64,000 nucleotides of DNA from Linanthus parryae. Taxonomy: Eukaryota > Streptophyta > Magnoliopsida > Ericales > Polemoniaceae. Positions 21,304 through 31,102 of this stretch are shown here, one piece after another (positions within the stretch are counted from its first letter, which is position 1; each line of letters starts with the position of its first letter). Made by a program: the position numbers and the translations under genes. The notes beneath the pieces were generated by a model. The model was given only the letters and a program-made list of their open reading frames with translations, did no database searches and was not told where the DNA came from. The DNA is taken from positions 139,277,368-139,341,367 of the forward strand of contig JALGPY010000001.1 of assembly GCA_023055425.1 (NCBI GenBank), read 5' to 3'.

Positions 21304-22735
21304 ACACGATCTTAAATGATCATCGAAGCCTATCCCTTACGATAGCGAACGCGATCTTAACTGATCATCAAAGCCTATCTCTTACGATAGCGAACGCGAT
21401 CTTAAATGATCATCAAAGCCTATCTCTTACGATAGCGAACGCGATCTTAATTGATCATCAAAGCCTATCTCATATGATAGCAAACGCGATCTCAAACGAT
21501 CATCTAAAGCCCATCTCCTACGATGGCAGCCACTACAAATGCGATCTAAATCGATCATTTAAAGCCTATCCCTTACGATAGCGAACGCGATCTTAACTGA
21601 TCATCAAAGCCTATCTCTTACGATAGCGAACGCGATCTTAAATGATCATCAAAGCCTATCTCTTACGATAGCGAACGCGATCTTAATTGATCATCAAAGC
21701 CTATCTCATATGATAGCAAACGCGATCTCAATCGATCATCTAAAGCCCATCTCCTACGATGGCAGCCACTACAAATGCGATCTTAATCGATCATTTAAAG
21801 CCTATCTCTTACGATAGCAATTAAATACAAATGGGATCTTAAGTGGTCATCTAAAGCCCATCTCCTACGATGGCAGCTACTACAAATGTGATCTTAATCG
21901 ATCATTAAAGCCTATCTCTTACGATAGCAGTTACCCGCGAATGCGATCTTAAGTGATCATCTAAAGCCCATCTCCTACGATGGCAGCCACTACAAATATG
22001 ATCTTAAGTGATCATTAAAGCCTATCTCTTACGGTAGCAATCAAATGCAAATGCGATCTTAAGTGATCATTAAAGCCTATCTCTTGCGATAGCAGCCAAA
22101 TGCAAATGCGATCTTAAGTGATCATTAAAGCCTATCTCTTACGATAGCAGCCAAACGCAAGTGCGATCTTAAGTGATCATCTAAAGCCTATCTCTCACGG
22201 TAGCAATCAAATACAAATACGATCTTAAGTGATCATTAAAGCCTATCTCTTGCGATAGCACCCAAATGAAAACACGATCTTACATGATCATCCAAAGTCT
22301 ATCTTTTGCGATAGCAGCGAAATACAAAAACGATCTCAATCGATCATCTAACGCCTATCTCTTGAGATAGCGGGCCATACAGATGCGATCTTATAATGAT
22401 CTCCTCAAGCTTATCTGTTACGGTAGCAATTTTGGTTAATTATCCAAACCCGTCTGATATGATGGCAACATGAGTGCAGAGTTATCTTATTAGATCTTCT
22501 AAAGATCTGTCTGCTATGATAACAGTTTATGCGAGAAACGATCTCAGACAAAGCCTATCTCCTATGATAGCAATTTGCACAACGATCTTGATTGATCTCT
22601 GGAAAATTATCTGGAACGATAACAACGTTGTGAACGTGATCTCATACGATTTACAACGACCAACTACAAGCCCATCCGTCAAGATGGCACAGCTGCGAAA
22701 TAACGATCTCGAATGATCTAGCGAAATATCTGTAA
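21304..22735 (+). repeat. Tandem array of about 45-55 bp units in the Tat 3' region
   Basis: About 28-30 units of the form GCGATCTTAAxTGATCAT, then a CxAAGCC spacer and CTATCTCTTACGATAG. Each unit holds two dyads: GATC..GATC and CTATC..GATAG. Early units are well conserved and form a higher-order block: five units at about 21308-21540 are repeated nearly word for word at about 21545-21775. Units decay progressively towards 22735. Tandem repeats in the 3' untranslated region are known for plant Tat elements and can seed satellites. Confidence 0.95.
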
Positions 22736-24115
22736 ATTGACATCGCATATGTGAAATCATTACATGTCATTATGCAAGGCAAAACAAGCCGAAACGCATG
22801 CGAAATTGTATTTTGTTGCAAAGAACAGATGATACAAATTCTACTTATCATTATGAGTCAAATGACTTACAATTTGTCTATCTAGATAGCAGCTTACAAG
22901 CGAAAAGCTCGCATCTAACTACACAGCCAACATGGCTTACAATACGTTCGAAAAATGGCTGATAAGCCAGAAATGCGCCAAGGGAACTCTCGACTAAGAA
23001 AAGAGAGAATCCACCGGTCCTGACACCGGCAGCACAGTACGCAGATCCGCGGTCGAAGATCCGTAGCAAGTAGGATGCATCTGCGAAGAGATTAACTCAC
23101 CATTCGCTACATCCTTAGCGGCCAGAGCCGGGCAAATCCACGTCCAAAGATCTTGGGGTCTGACGAAACCCCTGTCTGATCAAGATATGTACCAGAGGAA
23201 CCACCTGTTCCGGCATATGCCGTTGTGCACAACAGGGGAAGCCGTCATTCCTCTGGTACCGGGCTCCTTGTCATGATAGACAAGGGCGTTGGCGAGCCTC
23301 CTGAGTTCAAGAGCGAAGAGGCAAGAAACTCTCCTCCGGAGATGCTGGAGGAGAATCACGCCGTTCATTACGAGACGGTAGTACGGTCACTACGGCGCTA
23401 CACCTCGCCACGAGGCGGCCGGAAACATGACCTGCACACATAATACACGAAGAAATTTCTTCGAACACACATGAGGTATTATCTGCATCCTCTTTATGAT
23501 GGTTATAAACGGCAATGAGCCTCATAAAGTGGATCTTGGAAACTATTTCTATGGCACAAAGCGCAAACTCAGGATTCAAAGCCTGAAGTTGCCATGAATC
23601 AACGAAAAACAAGCGTTGAAGCCAGCAGTCGTAAGGACTCACGGCAAAGCACATGTTTGGGATGAAGAACCCAAATGGCAAAGACAGGGTTTATATAGGC
23701 CCTGTAGAGACTCTTCGGTTGCTTAAGATGAGTCAGCAAATTCAAAAAGAGGGTAAGTTCAATCACTTACGCCTTGAAAAGCGGTAACAATCAATTACCC
23801 TACTAAAGGCTACGACGATTCAGTTGCGTATCCTAATAAATGACGGATAGTCATGATTCGGATGGACTTCCCAACGGAAGCGTGCTTATCTGCCGAGAAA
23901 TTAGCGCGAAAATCAAGCAAAGAATCAATTGCTGATGTCATAATTGGATATGCACAGAAATGTCCAATCAAATCCCGAAAAGGGCAAAACGGGCAAACTC
24001 ATTGTTTGTTGTTAAAAAAAGAAGGGGGAGAAACCCTAGCAATATCACATTAATGTTCAAAACATTACATTAATGTCTCAGCCATTTTCCTGTTTTCTTT
24101 TCAAAATTCGAAAAG
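22736..24115. other. Non-coding stretch between array and antisense gene
   Basis: No convincing coding region. On the minus strand GCCTATATAAACC (around 23689-23701) is a good TATA-type motif, with an ATG about 45 bp downstream opening a 124-codon frame of no recognised family (23681-23307). A nested palindrome lies at 23189-23259. This stretch may hold 3' sequences of the antisense gene and internal control sequences. Confidence 0.4.
23189..23259. repeat. Nested palindrome / cruciform-forming hairpin
   Basis: A perfect 12-bp inverted pair GTACCAGAGGAA (23189-23200) and TTCCTCTGGTAC (23248-23259) encloses CCTGTT (23204-23209) paired with AACAGG (23231-23236). Between those lie two further perfect palindromes, CGGCATATGCCG (23211-23222) and TTGTGCACAA (23223-23232). 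The whole could fold as a stem with two inner arms. Confidence 0.75.
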
Positions 24116-26604
24116 TCAAAACAAATTTTTGACTAAGGAGTCCTGGGGTGCGAACTGCTCGCTCAGCTTCTCCACTTGTTTCACTTCTTGCTTCAGTTGC
24201 TCGCACTTGGCATTCATTTCCTGATACAGCTTTACAGCTTCATCAGCCTTTTGCTTTTGCTGCTCCACCTTCTGCATCTCAGCTGCGAGATTCTGGTGAC
24301 CGAGATTCAAAGTCACAGCTGCGCGAATCAGTGTAACTCTGTCCTTGAGGAATTTGAAGCCAAGTCTGCCTTGGACTTTGAGCACGAGATTTTGGCACAT
24401 GCCACACAGCAATTCAGCACTCTGGGCCGAAATGGTCGCAGGTGTAGCCGCACACAGCTGCTCTAGTATCCAGATGGCTTCAGTAAGGAATAGCCTCCTG
24501 TCAAAAGGACTGATCTCCAGACACCTCACAAACGATCGGGGGTATCTGAGGCGCATTCGAACCACCCAGTCTACATCGGTTTGCTTCAAACCTGAGACGT
24601 CAAAAACAAGTCATGATGTCAAAACTAGCAAGCAAATAATGCGACGTACGAATGGTAAAATCTCTGCTTACCGGTCCCTTCCAGAATTTCATGAATAGAA
24701 GGAATGCGAGCCACCGGGTTGTTCGAAGACTGCCCTCGCTCCATGGCTCTCCTATCAGCTGCGAGCTCCAAACTCTCATAGTTAGGAGGAAGAGTGTAAG
24801 CTGCACCAGCTACGATTACATTCCCAACCTGCGAGCCCCAAATGCTCCACGCAGGAATGGGTGCTCCTGGCTCAGTCATCGCCGGAGGCACAACCGAGGT
24901 CGCTGGACGGACATTCCCAGATGCGGAAATGGCAGCATCGCTTGCCCTTTCCTCCTCACCACCAGTACGGACACTTTCGTCCATGCGCACAGCATCAGCT
25001 TCGACATCATCGGAGAGCTCGATGACATCCTCGAGACGCTCACTTACATGTCCAGCGTCCGCGACGGGCTTCTCAGTATGAGAGCTCGAGATTGGAACAT
25101 GGGATGCAGAAGGCTGACTTCTCTGCTCCAGCTCAGGTTCCTCAGCATGACCTGCGATACCAAATGCGACAATATGAGGTAACTTGTGTTATAAGTTATT
25201 TCACTATCTTTGCTAAAGCTAGGAATAAGCACCTCCACGCGAAGGTGGGATTAAGGTATCCTCATCGTACACTAGGGACGTGGAACCGTGCCCTATCAGT
25301 GTATCTTCACTAAGCAAATCTTCAAGAGAAGCGTGACCTGGGACGCGAGTAAACCAGTCATGACTTTGCTTCAAGTAACTAAAGCCTAGTATGCGCATAT
25401 CACTCAAAATAATTACCTGAGGGTTCTCCGCATTTGCTTACCAACCAACGGCGAATGTCAGGCTTTGACACACCGTGCTTTAACGCACCCACAATTACAT
25501 CTCTATAAGTAACTGCGAGATTGAAGATCTCACCTTTATCGCCACCTGCGATCTCTGCGAAGTCCGCTTGGACTTGCTCTAGCTCTGCTGTGTCCTCTCC
25601 AGGAACCTCATCTTCCTCCTCCACATGAGGAGCCACTTCTTCGGGAAGCTCGTCTTCCTCGCCAGTTGGACGCGCTAAGTCGTCAACATGCCGCTCCTCG
25701 AGGCTCCGCTGTTTCACAAGCTCGAGTTCCTCTTCCTCTCGCTGCCTTCTTCTCGCAGCAGCCTCCGCGGCTGTCCTCCGGGATTCAGCAAGAACATCCT
25801 CGCTTATGGGATCATCTGAAACGCCAGCATGGGCATTTCTCTTTTGCCTCTTGGCCACGAGGCCACCAACGGCTTCATCATCGTCACCTGCGAATATACA
25901 AAATTGGTTCAAAGAAAAGAACTGCATAGAAGTTATGATAAAGGACAAGAAAATGCGGCGGAAGTACTTCCTGACTCTTCCTCGCGCATCACAACTGTTC
26001 CTTCTTCTTCTTCTTCATTACTTGCTTGGGGCTCCTGCCTCTCTTCCTCTTCCTCTTGATTGAATGGAACGAAGGTTTCAACTGCGAGATCTTTTCGCAC
26101 CTTGCCGGGCATACGACCCTTACCTGTGTCCTTGACGGAAAGGGACCTCGCTGGGGGCGAAGCTGGAGCGCTCCTAGGGGAAGAAATCGTAATCCCCTTT
26201 TGCCTAGGCCTCTTCGCTCTCGGCGCCGCAGTCGCTGGAGGGGACGAGTCATCTCTAGGAAGAGACGGAGCCGGAGGGTTGTCTATCAGCGAGTCAGCAA
26301 AAGTGTTCATGACCCCGCGAACTTTTGTTTCGACCTCGGCATCCATCCTCCATGCTAGCCGATACGACTCCCCCCTTCTTCTGGTCGCAACAATGGTATC
26401 CACCAGCGATTTGGAACGGTCACCAGCTGCGAACCTCCGCACATGACACTAGACAATACAGAACAAAAAGTATCAGTGCAAGCAAATCGAAGAGCTCAAA
26501 GCACACAAGGAAACTGCTTAGGTCATAATTACACGCACGGGGGCTGAATCTACCCGTATTTGAATTGGTACGTGACGACGACGCGCATGTTGGTTTCCGC
26601 GCAT
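24116..26604 (-). CDS. Six-exon antisense gene inside the Tat element (predicted)
   Basis: Predicted exons on the minus strand: 26604-26554, 26448-25968, 25887-25417, 25337-25233, 25151-24672, 24591-24116. Introns 2-5 are 78-81 nt, intron 1 is 105 nt, all GT-AG, and every junction keeps the frame; the total is 2064 nt, or 687 residues plus stop. Donors such as CTCAG|GTAATT and ACCG|GTAAGC and acceptors such as TTCGCAG|GT are strong. The product has an RRFAAGDRSKSLVDT region, a basic Ser/Pro region, long Glu-rich stretches in exons 2-3, a conserved-looking block in exons 5-6 (VARIPSIHEILEGTG then LKQTDVDWVVRMRLRYP) and a C-terminal coiled coil. No enzyme motif recognised. Antisense ORFs are known from some Tat elements (maize Grande). 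Exon 1 is the weakest part; the ATG lies only 47 bp from the 3' LTR. Confidence 0.72.
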
Positions 26605-26636
26605 GGAAGCCTATACAGCTACAAGCCTTCACGCGC

Positions 26637-26646
26637 AGAAAGGGGG
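26637..26646 (+). other. Polypurine tract
   Basis: AGAAAGGGGG lies four bases before the 3' LTR (26651), the expected position of the plus-strand primer. Confidence 0.8.
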
Positions 26647-26650
26647 CTAA

Positions 26651-27276
26651 TGTAGATACTGCTTTATGACATGGCAGATCTAGGCCACGTGGCAACCATC
26701 CAGCACACCATATTGTGCTCCACACACACAGGATCACCAGCCGAGCTGATCCATGTGGGGGCTGCGAGACAGAGCCCTCGCATACCACTGCACGGGACTT
26801 GTAGGGATTTGTGGTTTGGAGGCTAGAGTAAGCCCTGTCGCGTGCGAGCCAAGCCCGCGCGCGACCTTTAGTAACTGTTTTGAGAGATTTATGGCACGAG
26901 CTCCCTAGACCCGGTCAATCCGGTCAAACCCGGTCAACCTCGTAACGGTTCCGGTACTTGCGCACCACGTGCTCTAACGGTTCCTATATACTCGGACGAA
27001 CGTGCCGTTATGGTTAAGCTAATTAAGCCGCCATTAATGGGCGCATTAACCACACTACAACGGTCACGTTCTCCAGTATATATACATCGTTAACCTTTCC
27101 ATACAAAGGAGAACAACACTGCCATACGCGGAAGCTCTGCCAAACCTCTGTCTCTCTCTCAGACATTGCTACTGACTTACTCTCTCCCTACACACACCCC
27201 TATTCTTCCTGTGCGATCCCTGATCCACTACGTACGGTGTACACGGAGGTCTCCCTGCCGGAATCTCTTGTGCACA
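26651..27276 (+). repeat. 3' LTR of the Tat element
   Basis: 626 bp, same length and, as far as I can read, same sequence as the 5' LTR. It ends GCACA, followed by the CTTGT duplication. Confidence 0.95.
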
Positions 27277-27676
27277 CTTGTGATACAATCTTAGGGAATT
27301 GCAGCAGCACAGCTTTCTGTAAGTCCTCCCTGAGGCCACTTAAGAAGCTTTTGACGAAGCACATCTCAGTAGCCCAAGGATATATTGACTTGATCCTTGG
27401 CCTAAGAGCTTCAAATCTGGCCTGATATTCTGCTACAGTAGTGTGTTGCACCAATTTGTTAAACACTCCTAAGAGGTTCTCATGGCCTAGCTCAACAAAC
27501 TCTAGACATACTTGTTCATTCAACTGAGTCCATGTAACATCTTCCAAATGTTCATATTCAGCTCTAAACCAGCTATCAGCTTCCCCTTCCAGGTCCAGTG
27601 AGACCATCACTAATTTTTGGCAGTCATTCATCACATAAATTGTGAAATACCTCTCTACCTTAATCAGCCATCCCAG
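27277..27676 (-). pseudogene. Central gag of the old gypsy element
   Basis: The minus-strand frame reads SLGWLIKVERYF, then DLEGEADSWFRAEYEHL, WTQLNEQV and LVQHTTVAEYQARFEAL, the retrotransposon gag domain of Ty3/gypsy elements. At the high-coordinate side it is cut by the 2.4 kb insertion (FNGD on the far side at about 30100). At the low side it is cut by the Tat insertion. Rejoining both sides gives a standard FNGD-xxLGW gag motif, which fixes both insertion points. Confidence 0.88.
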
Positions 27677-29177
27677 GGATCCTGTAACACCCCCAACACA
27701 ACCAAGCCGTAAGCCCGGGGATGTTACTTCGTACCCGAGGTTAAACCCGGATACAAGGAGGTTTTAAAACAAAGAATCCAAACAAAGTCCATAAAATATT
27801 AATGTAATACTTCAAACTGTTTCGCCACAAATATGGGCATTATTCCAATCTAGAGATTCTCTAAGTCTAACTGAAGTTCTAAAGTAAATAAATGTTATCT
27901 GCTAAACTTTTCCTATGCATGTTGAGTCGCGCTCCCGTTACTTCAAGCTTCCACCTAAACCTGTGGTGCGGAAATAAAAAGAAACACCACAGTTTCCAAA
28001 GTCAGCAGAAAATACTGAGTAAACAACACCCAGACATGTAAAGAGATTATGAAGCAGTTTAAAAACGATACATGATTTTGAAGAGTAAAGAATTCGAGTA
28101 AGAGTATAAGTGTGAAATAAGAATTCACCAATCTTTTCCTTTTATCACTTCGCTTGTGGGGAAACATTCTCAAATCCTTTCCAATGTCCAAACGGGATTT
28201 TCAAATTTAAATAGTAAAGGTCCATTCTTGGAAATCCATCTTTTATCATGTTGACACGGGGAAGAACCAACCATCACACACTACCAAGACCATAAGTGTC
28301 GACACCTCCTAAGACTTCTTGCGGCCAGAGAGGTAAGTACATGGAGCAAACTCGGGGCGGTTGCGGCAGAGAAAAAATAAAATAAAAGGGTCGAGAAACC
28401 GTAGTCAACATCGACTAAACTCATAATATAGATCTCCGGTACAACTATTACACTTTACGTCTTTACGTTTTATTAATTCATCATGTGATATTTGTGACAT
28501 CGCCAATTTTGTAAATCCAACAAGATGCTCAAATAAACATTTAAATTAGATATTTTATTTTGAGACATTTAAATCATAAAACACAATTGACACGAAAGAA
28601 GGTATGGGCACTAGACCTGGCATGTTTACTTACCTCAACAAATCGCAATCACAGCAAACTAGTCGTAGAACTCGACGTATCCTTCGTCGGAGAACTCGTT
28701 GCCTACAAATTTATAATTCCCTAATTAATACAATTCTAGCGCAAACACAAACAAAGTCCTACTTGTACACGCAAGTGTAACCCCCATACTATTTCCCCAA
28801 AATCTAACGATAATATTTCTATTAATAAAACATGATTTATACGGACTATCGTTTATTATCGTAAAGCATCGCTATAGTTATATAAATATAACTTATAAGA
28901 TTAACTAAACTATTGCTTTTATTATTTAGGATAGAGAAGCATATTATTTTCCCAAAAAACAACTATAATTCTATTAGTAGTTTCTCTCAATCCAAACAAG
29001 CTTTAGTATAGAATATAATTATAAACTAACAAACTTTATTTAAAAGAAATAACGAATTTGTTTGAGGAAAATAACTTATTCTAATTTTTTATAAGACTAT
29101 AAAAATAAATAAGAAAAATATTTTTATCACACTTATTCTACACTTTTATCTTTGGATAAAGATGAGTAAAAAAAATC

Positions 29178-29258
29178 AAATGCCTCTTGTAAGACTCAAA
29201 CCCAAGATCCACTCCCACACTAGCAAGCACACTAACCACTGGGCCAACAACCCCTTTT
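29178..29258 (-). mobile_element. Possible tRNA-derived SINE
   Basis: On the minus strand TGGCCCAGTGGTTAG resembles the A box of RNA polymerase III promoters, and GGTTTGAGTCTTAC about 35 bp on resembles the B box (GGTTCGAxTCC). A T8 run follows about 15 bp later. The spacing and order suit the head of a plant SINE or a tRNA pseudogene. No body family or target duplication recognised. Confidence 0.4.
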
Positions 29259-29359
29259 TGTTCTCTTCTCTCAACCCACTATTAATATGCTAATTAACAG
29301 TATAAAAAAACAATCAATAAAAGAAGGAGCCGTGGCTTTACCCAAAGAAAGAGAAACGA

Positions 29360-29524
29360 CGTGACGGGTGAGGCTGACGATGGCGCCGGAGAGAGATCGG
29401 ACGACGGTGGCGAGGCCGTCGGTGGCGGACGGCGACGGGACGGCGGCGTCGGGCTCGGTTGGAGCTTCAGCTAGGCTCTGCTCGGTCGGACCCGGCTGGG
29501 TTCGGGCGACCCGAACGGAAAAAC

Positions 29525-29570
<46 letters not shown>

Positions 29571-29640
29571 ACGACGTTGAGAGATATTGAGAGAGCTGAT
29601 TTTGGTGTGAGAAATCTCTGAGATTGAAGGGGTTTATATA
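29360..29640. other. GC-rich gene-like block with (GA) microsatellite
   Basis: The plus strand gives a short frame MAPERDRTTVARPS at 29380-29580 rich in Arg/Gly/Ala; (GA) repeats occupy 29528-29568. On the minus strand the same tract reads as a CT-rich leader. GC content stands out from the AT-rich surroundings, so it may be a captured 5' gene end. No product recognised. Confidence 0.35.
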
Positions 29641-30096
29641 GGCGGAGAGGTGAGAAATTTGACAGGTGGTAGGAGACCCGCTTCGAGTTTTCCGATTCCA
29701 AATGGGATAAAATTTGGTGAAATTAGTTTGCTTTTCGCTAAAGTATCGAGCTTTGATGAGATTAAGTCGAATTGGTAGTGTTTTGGGCGGTTTGGGTGTT
29801 GGCGGCGAAGTTATCAGAGATTTCTCCTGTCCATTGTAGGAGATGAGGAAGAAGATGACTTCTTTTATGATAAAAGACACTTTCACCCTCCTTGGTTTAG
29901 GCATAGGTCAAAAACTATCCACAAGTTTAATTAAAAGACTCAATATAAATTTAGGAAAAATACATGAAAGCACCTAGGTAGTTTATAACATTAAAATTAA
30001 CTTTCTAAATAATAACAACTAATACCCAAACTTATACTAATGCCATATTAACACCTAATATTATTTGAAAATACCCGTTTCTAAATAACGGGGTAT

Positions 30097-30570
30097 TTCA
30101 AACATCACCATTGAATTTAGGAAATTATATCTTTGGTAGAGGTATGGTTCCTTGTGAATAGTTCCTAACACAAGTACATGGTTCCTCGATACTCATTTCT
30201 CTTTCATTAGCATAGCTGGTTCCAGGTTTCTTCATAGCAGATCTAGGTGTTCTACTATTCTCATTACAAACTTTCGAGTATGCACCCAATTTTTCCCTAT
30301 CACGTTGATTAGCTAAGAGATTATAGCAGTTCATCACTCTCTTAAACTGCTCATGAAGTTTTTTTCCATTTTGTCTAGACCTTGCCCTAATTCCTCTTTC
30401 ACACTAGATCTGGATTCATGAAATTGATTGTTTATATCTTCTTCCACTTTGACGAATTGAACTCGCAGACCTCCAATTGTATCATCCGGGTCATTGATGC
30501 GTTCCTCGAGTTCCATAACCTTCCCATCCACCTCCATGGCTGTCAAAGCTTGATTGCGAGTATTCGACAT
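30097..30570 (-). pseudogene. N-terminal gag of the old gypsy element
   Basis: Begins MSNTRNQALTAMEVDGK shortly after the primer-binding site, the usual gag start in plant Ty3/gypsy elements. A coiled-coil-like segment follows (LEERINDPDDTIGGL...FVKVEEDINNQF). The frame shifts near 30334 and continues to IPLPKI, a stop, then FPKFNGD, where the 2.4 kb insertion interrupts it. Confidence 0.8.
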
Positions 30571-30601
30571 CTACACTCCCTCTTTTGTCGAAACCTGAAT
30601 A

Positions 30602-30609
30602 TGATACCA
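30602..30609 (-). other. Primer-binding site (initiator-Met type)
   Basis: TGGTATCA on the minus strand lies three bases inside the 5' LTR, the core of the initiator methionine tRNA primer site used by many plant LTR elements. The following bases (TATTCAGG) are diverged. Confidence 0.75.
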
Positions 30610-30612
30610 ACT

Positions 30613-31097
30613 TGTCAGGTCTCTGTTCGCCTGACAAACTCTCTGGTGAAGAACTTGGCCTGATCGAAGAGATCGGATATGAGAACTTATCTCAGATCTA
30701 GAGAAGAAACGGAGGGAAAGAGAACACATAAGAGGGAATAGGGAAAGACTGTAATATTTCATAGTAATCGTTCCACAATTACAACTCCACCTTATATAGT
30801 GAGGGGGAGGTAGTTTCAATTAAGCAGAATTGCTAACGGTTCCTACCACGTCACATGCTACCCGTCAAATTAACCAATCAGAGATAAGATGGCCGCTGAC
30901 GAGGCATCCGACTCATCTTATTAAATGGAATCCATTTGAACCCAACGACTAACTCCTACTAGACGACTCAGATCGAGTGATCTGATCCGATCCAACGGTA
31001 GCTGCTAACTGAAATTACACGACCACAATTTTAACTACTTTACACAACCACAGTTTACACCTTCTATCATCTAAGTCCTTCTAATGCAAACCTGACA
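30613..31097 (-). repeat. 5' LTR of the old gypsy element
   Basis: 485 bp with ends TGTCAGG and CCTGACA. Minus-strand TATA-like CACTATATAAGG lies at about 30790-30801. Its GATTC flank matches that of the other end of the element. Confidence 0.88.
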
Positions 31098-31102
31098 GAT
31101 TC

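Larger units (their letters stand above)
14050..27276 (+). mobile_element. Young, full-length Tat-lineage Ty3/gypsy retrotransposon
   Basis: 13,227 bp with 626-bp LTRs (14050-14675, 26651-27276) starting TGTAG and ending GCACA, flanked by CTTGT at 14045-14049 and 27277-27281. Order: LTR, primer-binding site, gag-pro (870 aa), one in-frame UGA, pol (1201 aa: RT, RNase H, second archaeal-type RNase H, integrase), tandem-repeat array, non-coding stretch, antisense multi-exon gene, polypurine tract, LTR. The second RNase H, the MPFGLKNAGATYQ box in RT, the long 3' region and its tandem repeats are known hallmarks of plant Tat elements. I saw no difference between the LTRs, so the insertion is probably very recent and the copy may be competent. 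Confidence 0.96.
27677..30096. mobile_element. Unclassified 2.4 kb insertion in the old gag
   Basis: Boundaries follow from the interrupted gag motif. The left end begins TGTAACACCCCC; the right end reads CGGGGTATTTCAAA. Read inward both ends have a TxTxAAxxACCCC pattern, so they may be short inverted termini or LTR-type TG..CA ends. No transposase, RT or second LTR recognised. Inside are a tRNA-like SINE candidate, a GC-rich block with a GA microsatellite (29360-29640) and an end-proximal hairpin (TTTGAAAATACCCG paired with CGGGGTATTTCAAA, 30068-30096). No target duplication confirmed. Confidence 0.55.
12260..31097 (-). mobile_element. Old Ty3/gypsy retrotransposon, interrupted and deleted
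   Basis: Minus-strand element bounded by TGTCAGG...CCTGACA ends and flanked directly by GATTC at 12255-12259 and 31098-31102, a 5-bp target duplication. In element order: 5' LTR (31097-30613), primer-binding site with TGGTATCA (30609-30602), gag in three blocks, CCHC knuckle, aspartic protease, first half of reverse transcriptase, then an abrupt join into the 3' LTR (12578-12260). RNase H and integrase are missing. Two later insertions (27677-30096 and 14050-27276) account for most of the length. Protease and RT wording suggest a chromovirus-type element, not assigned to a clade with confidence. Confidence 0.88.

Noticed and set aside
21304..22735. CRISPR-like appearance of the 45-bp repeats
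   Set aside because: Repeats are adjacent and degenerate without unique spacers, and the window is plant nuclear DNA; it is a retrotransposon 3' tandem array.
23307..23681. 124-codon minus-strand ORF behind a TATA-like motif
   Set aside because: No family resemblance; it covers the region next to the nested palindrome; noted as a possible transcript only.
26420..26788. 122-codon minus-strand ORF reaching into the 3' LTR
   Set aside because: It reads through intron 1 of the antisense gene model and through LTR sequence; the spliced model explains the region better.
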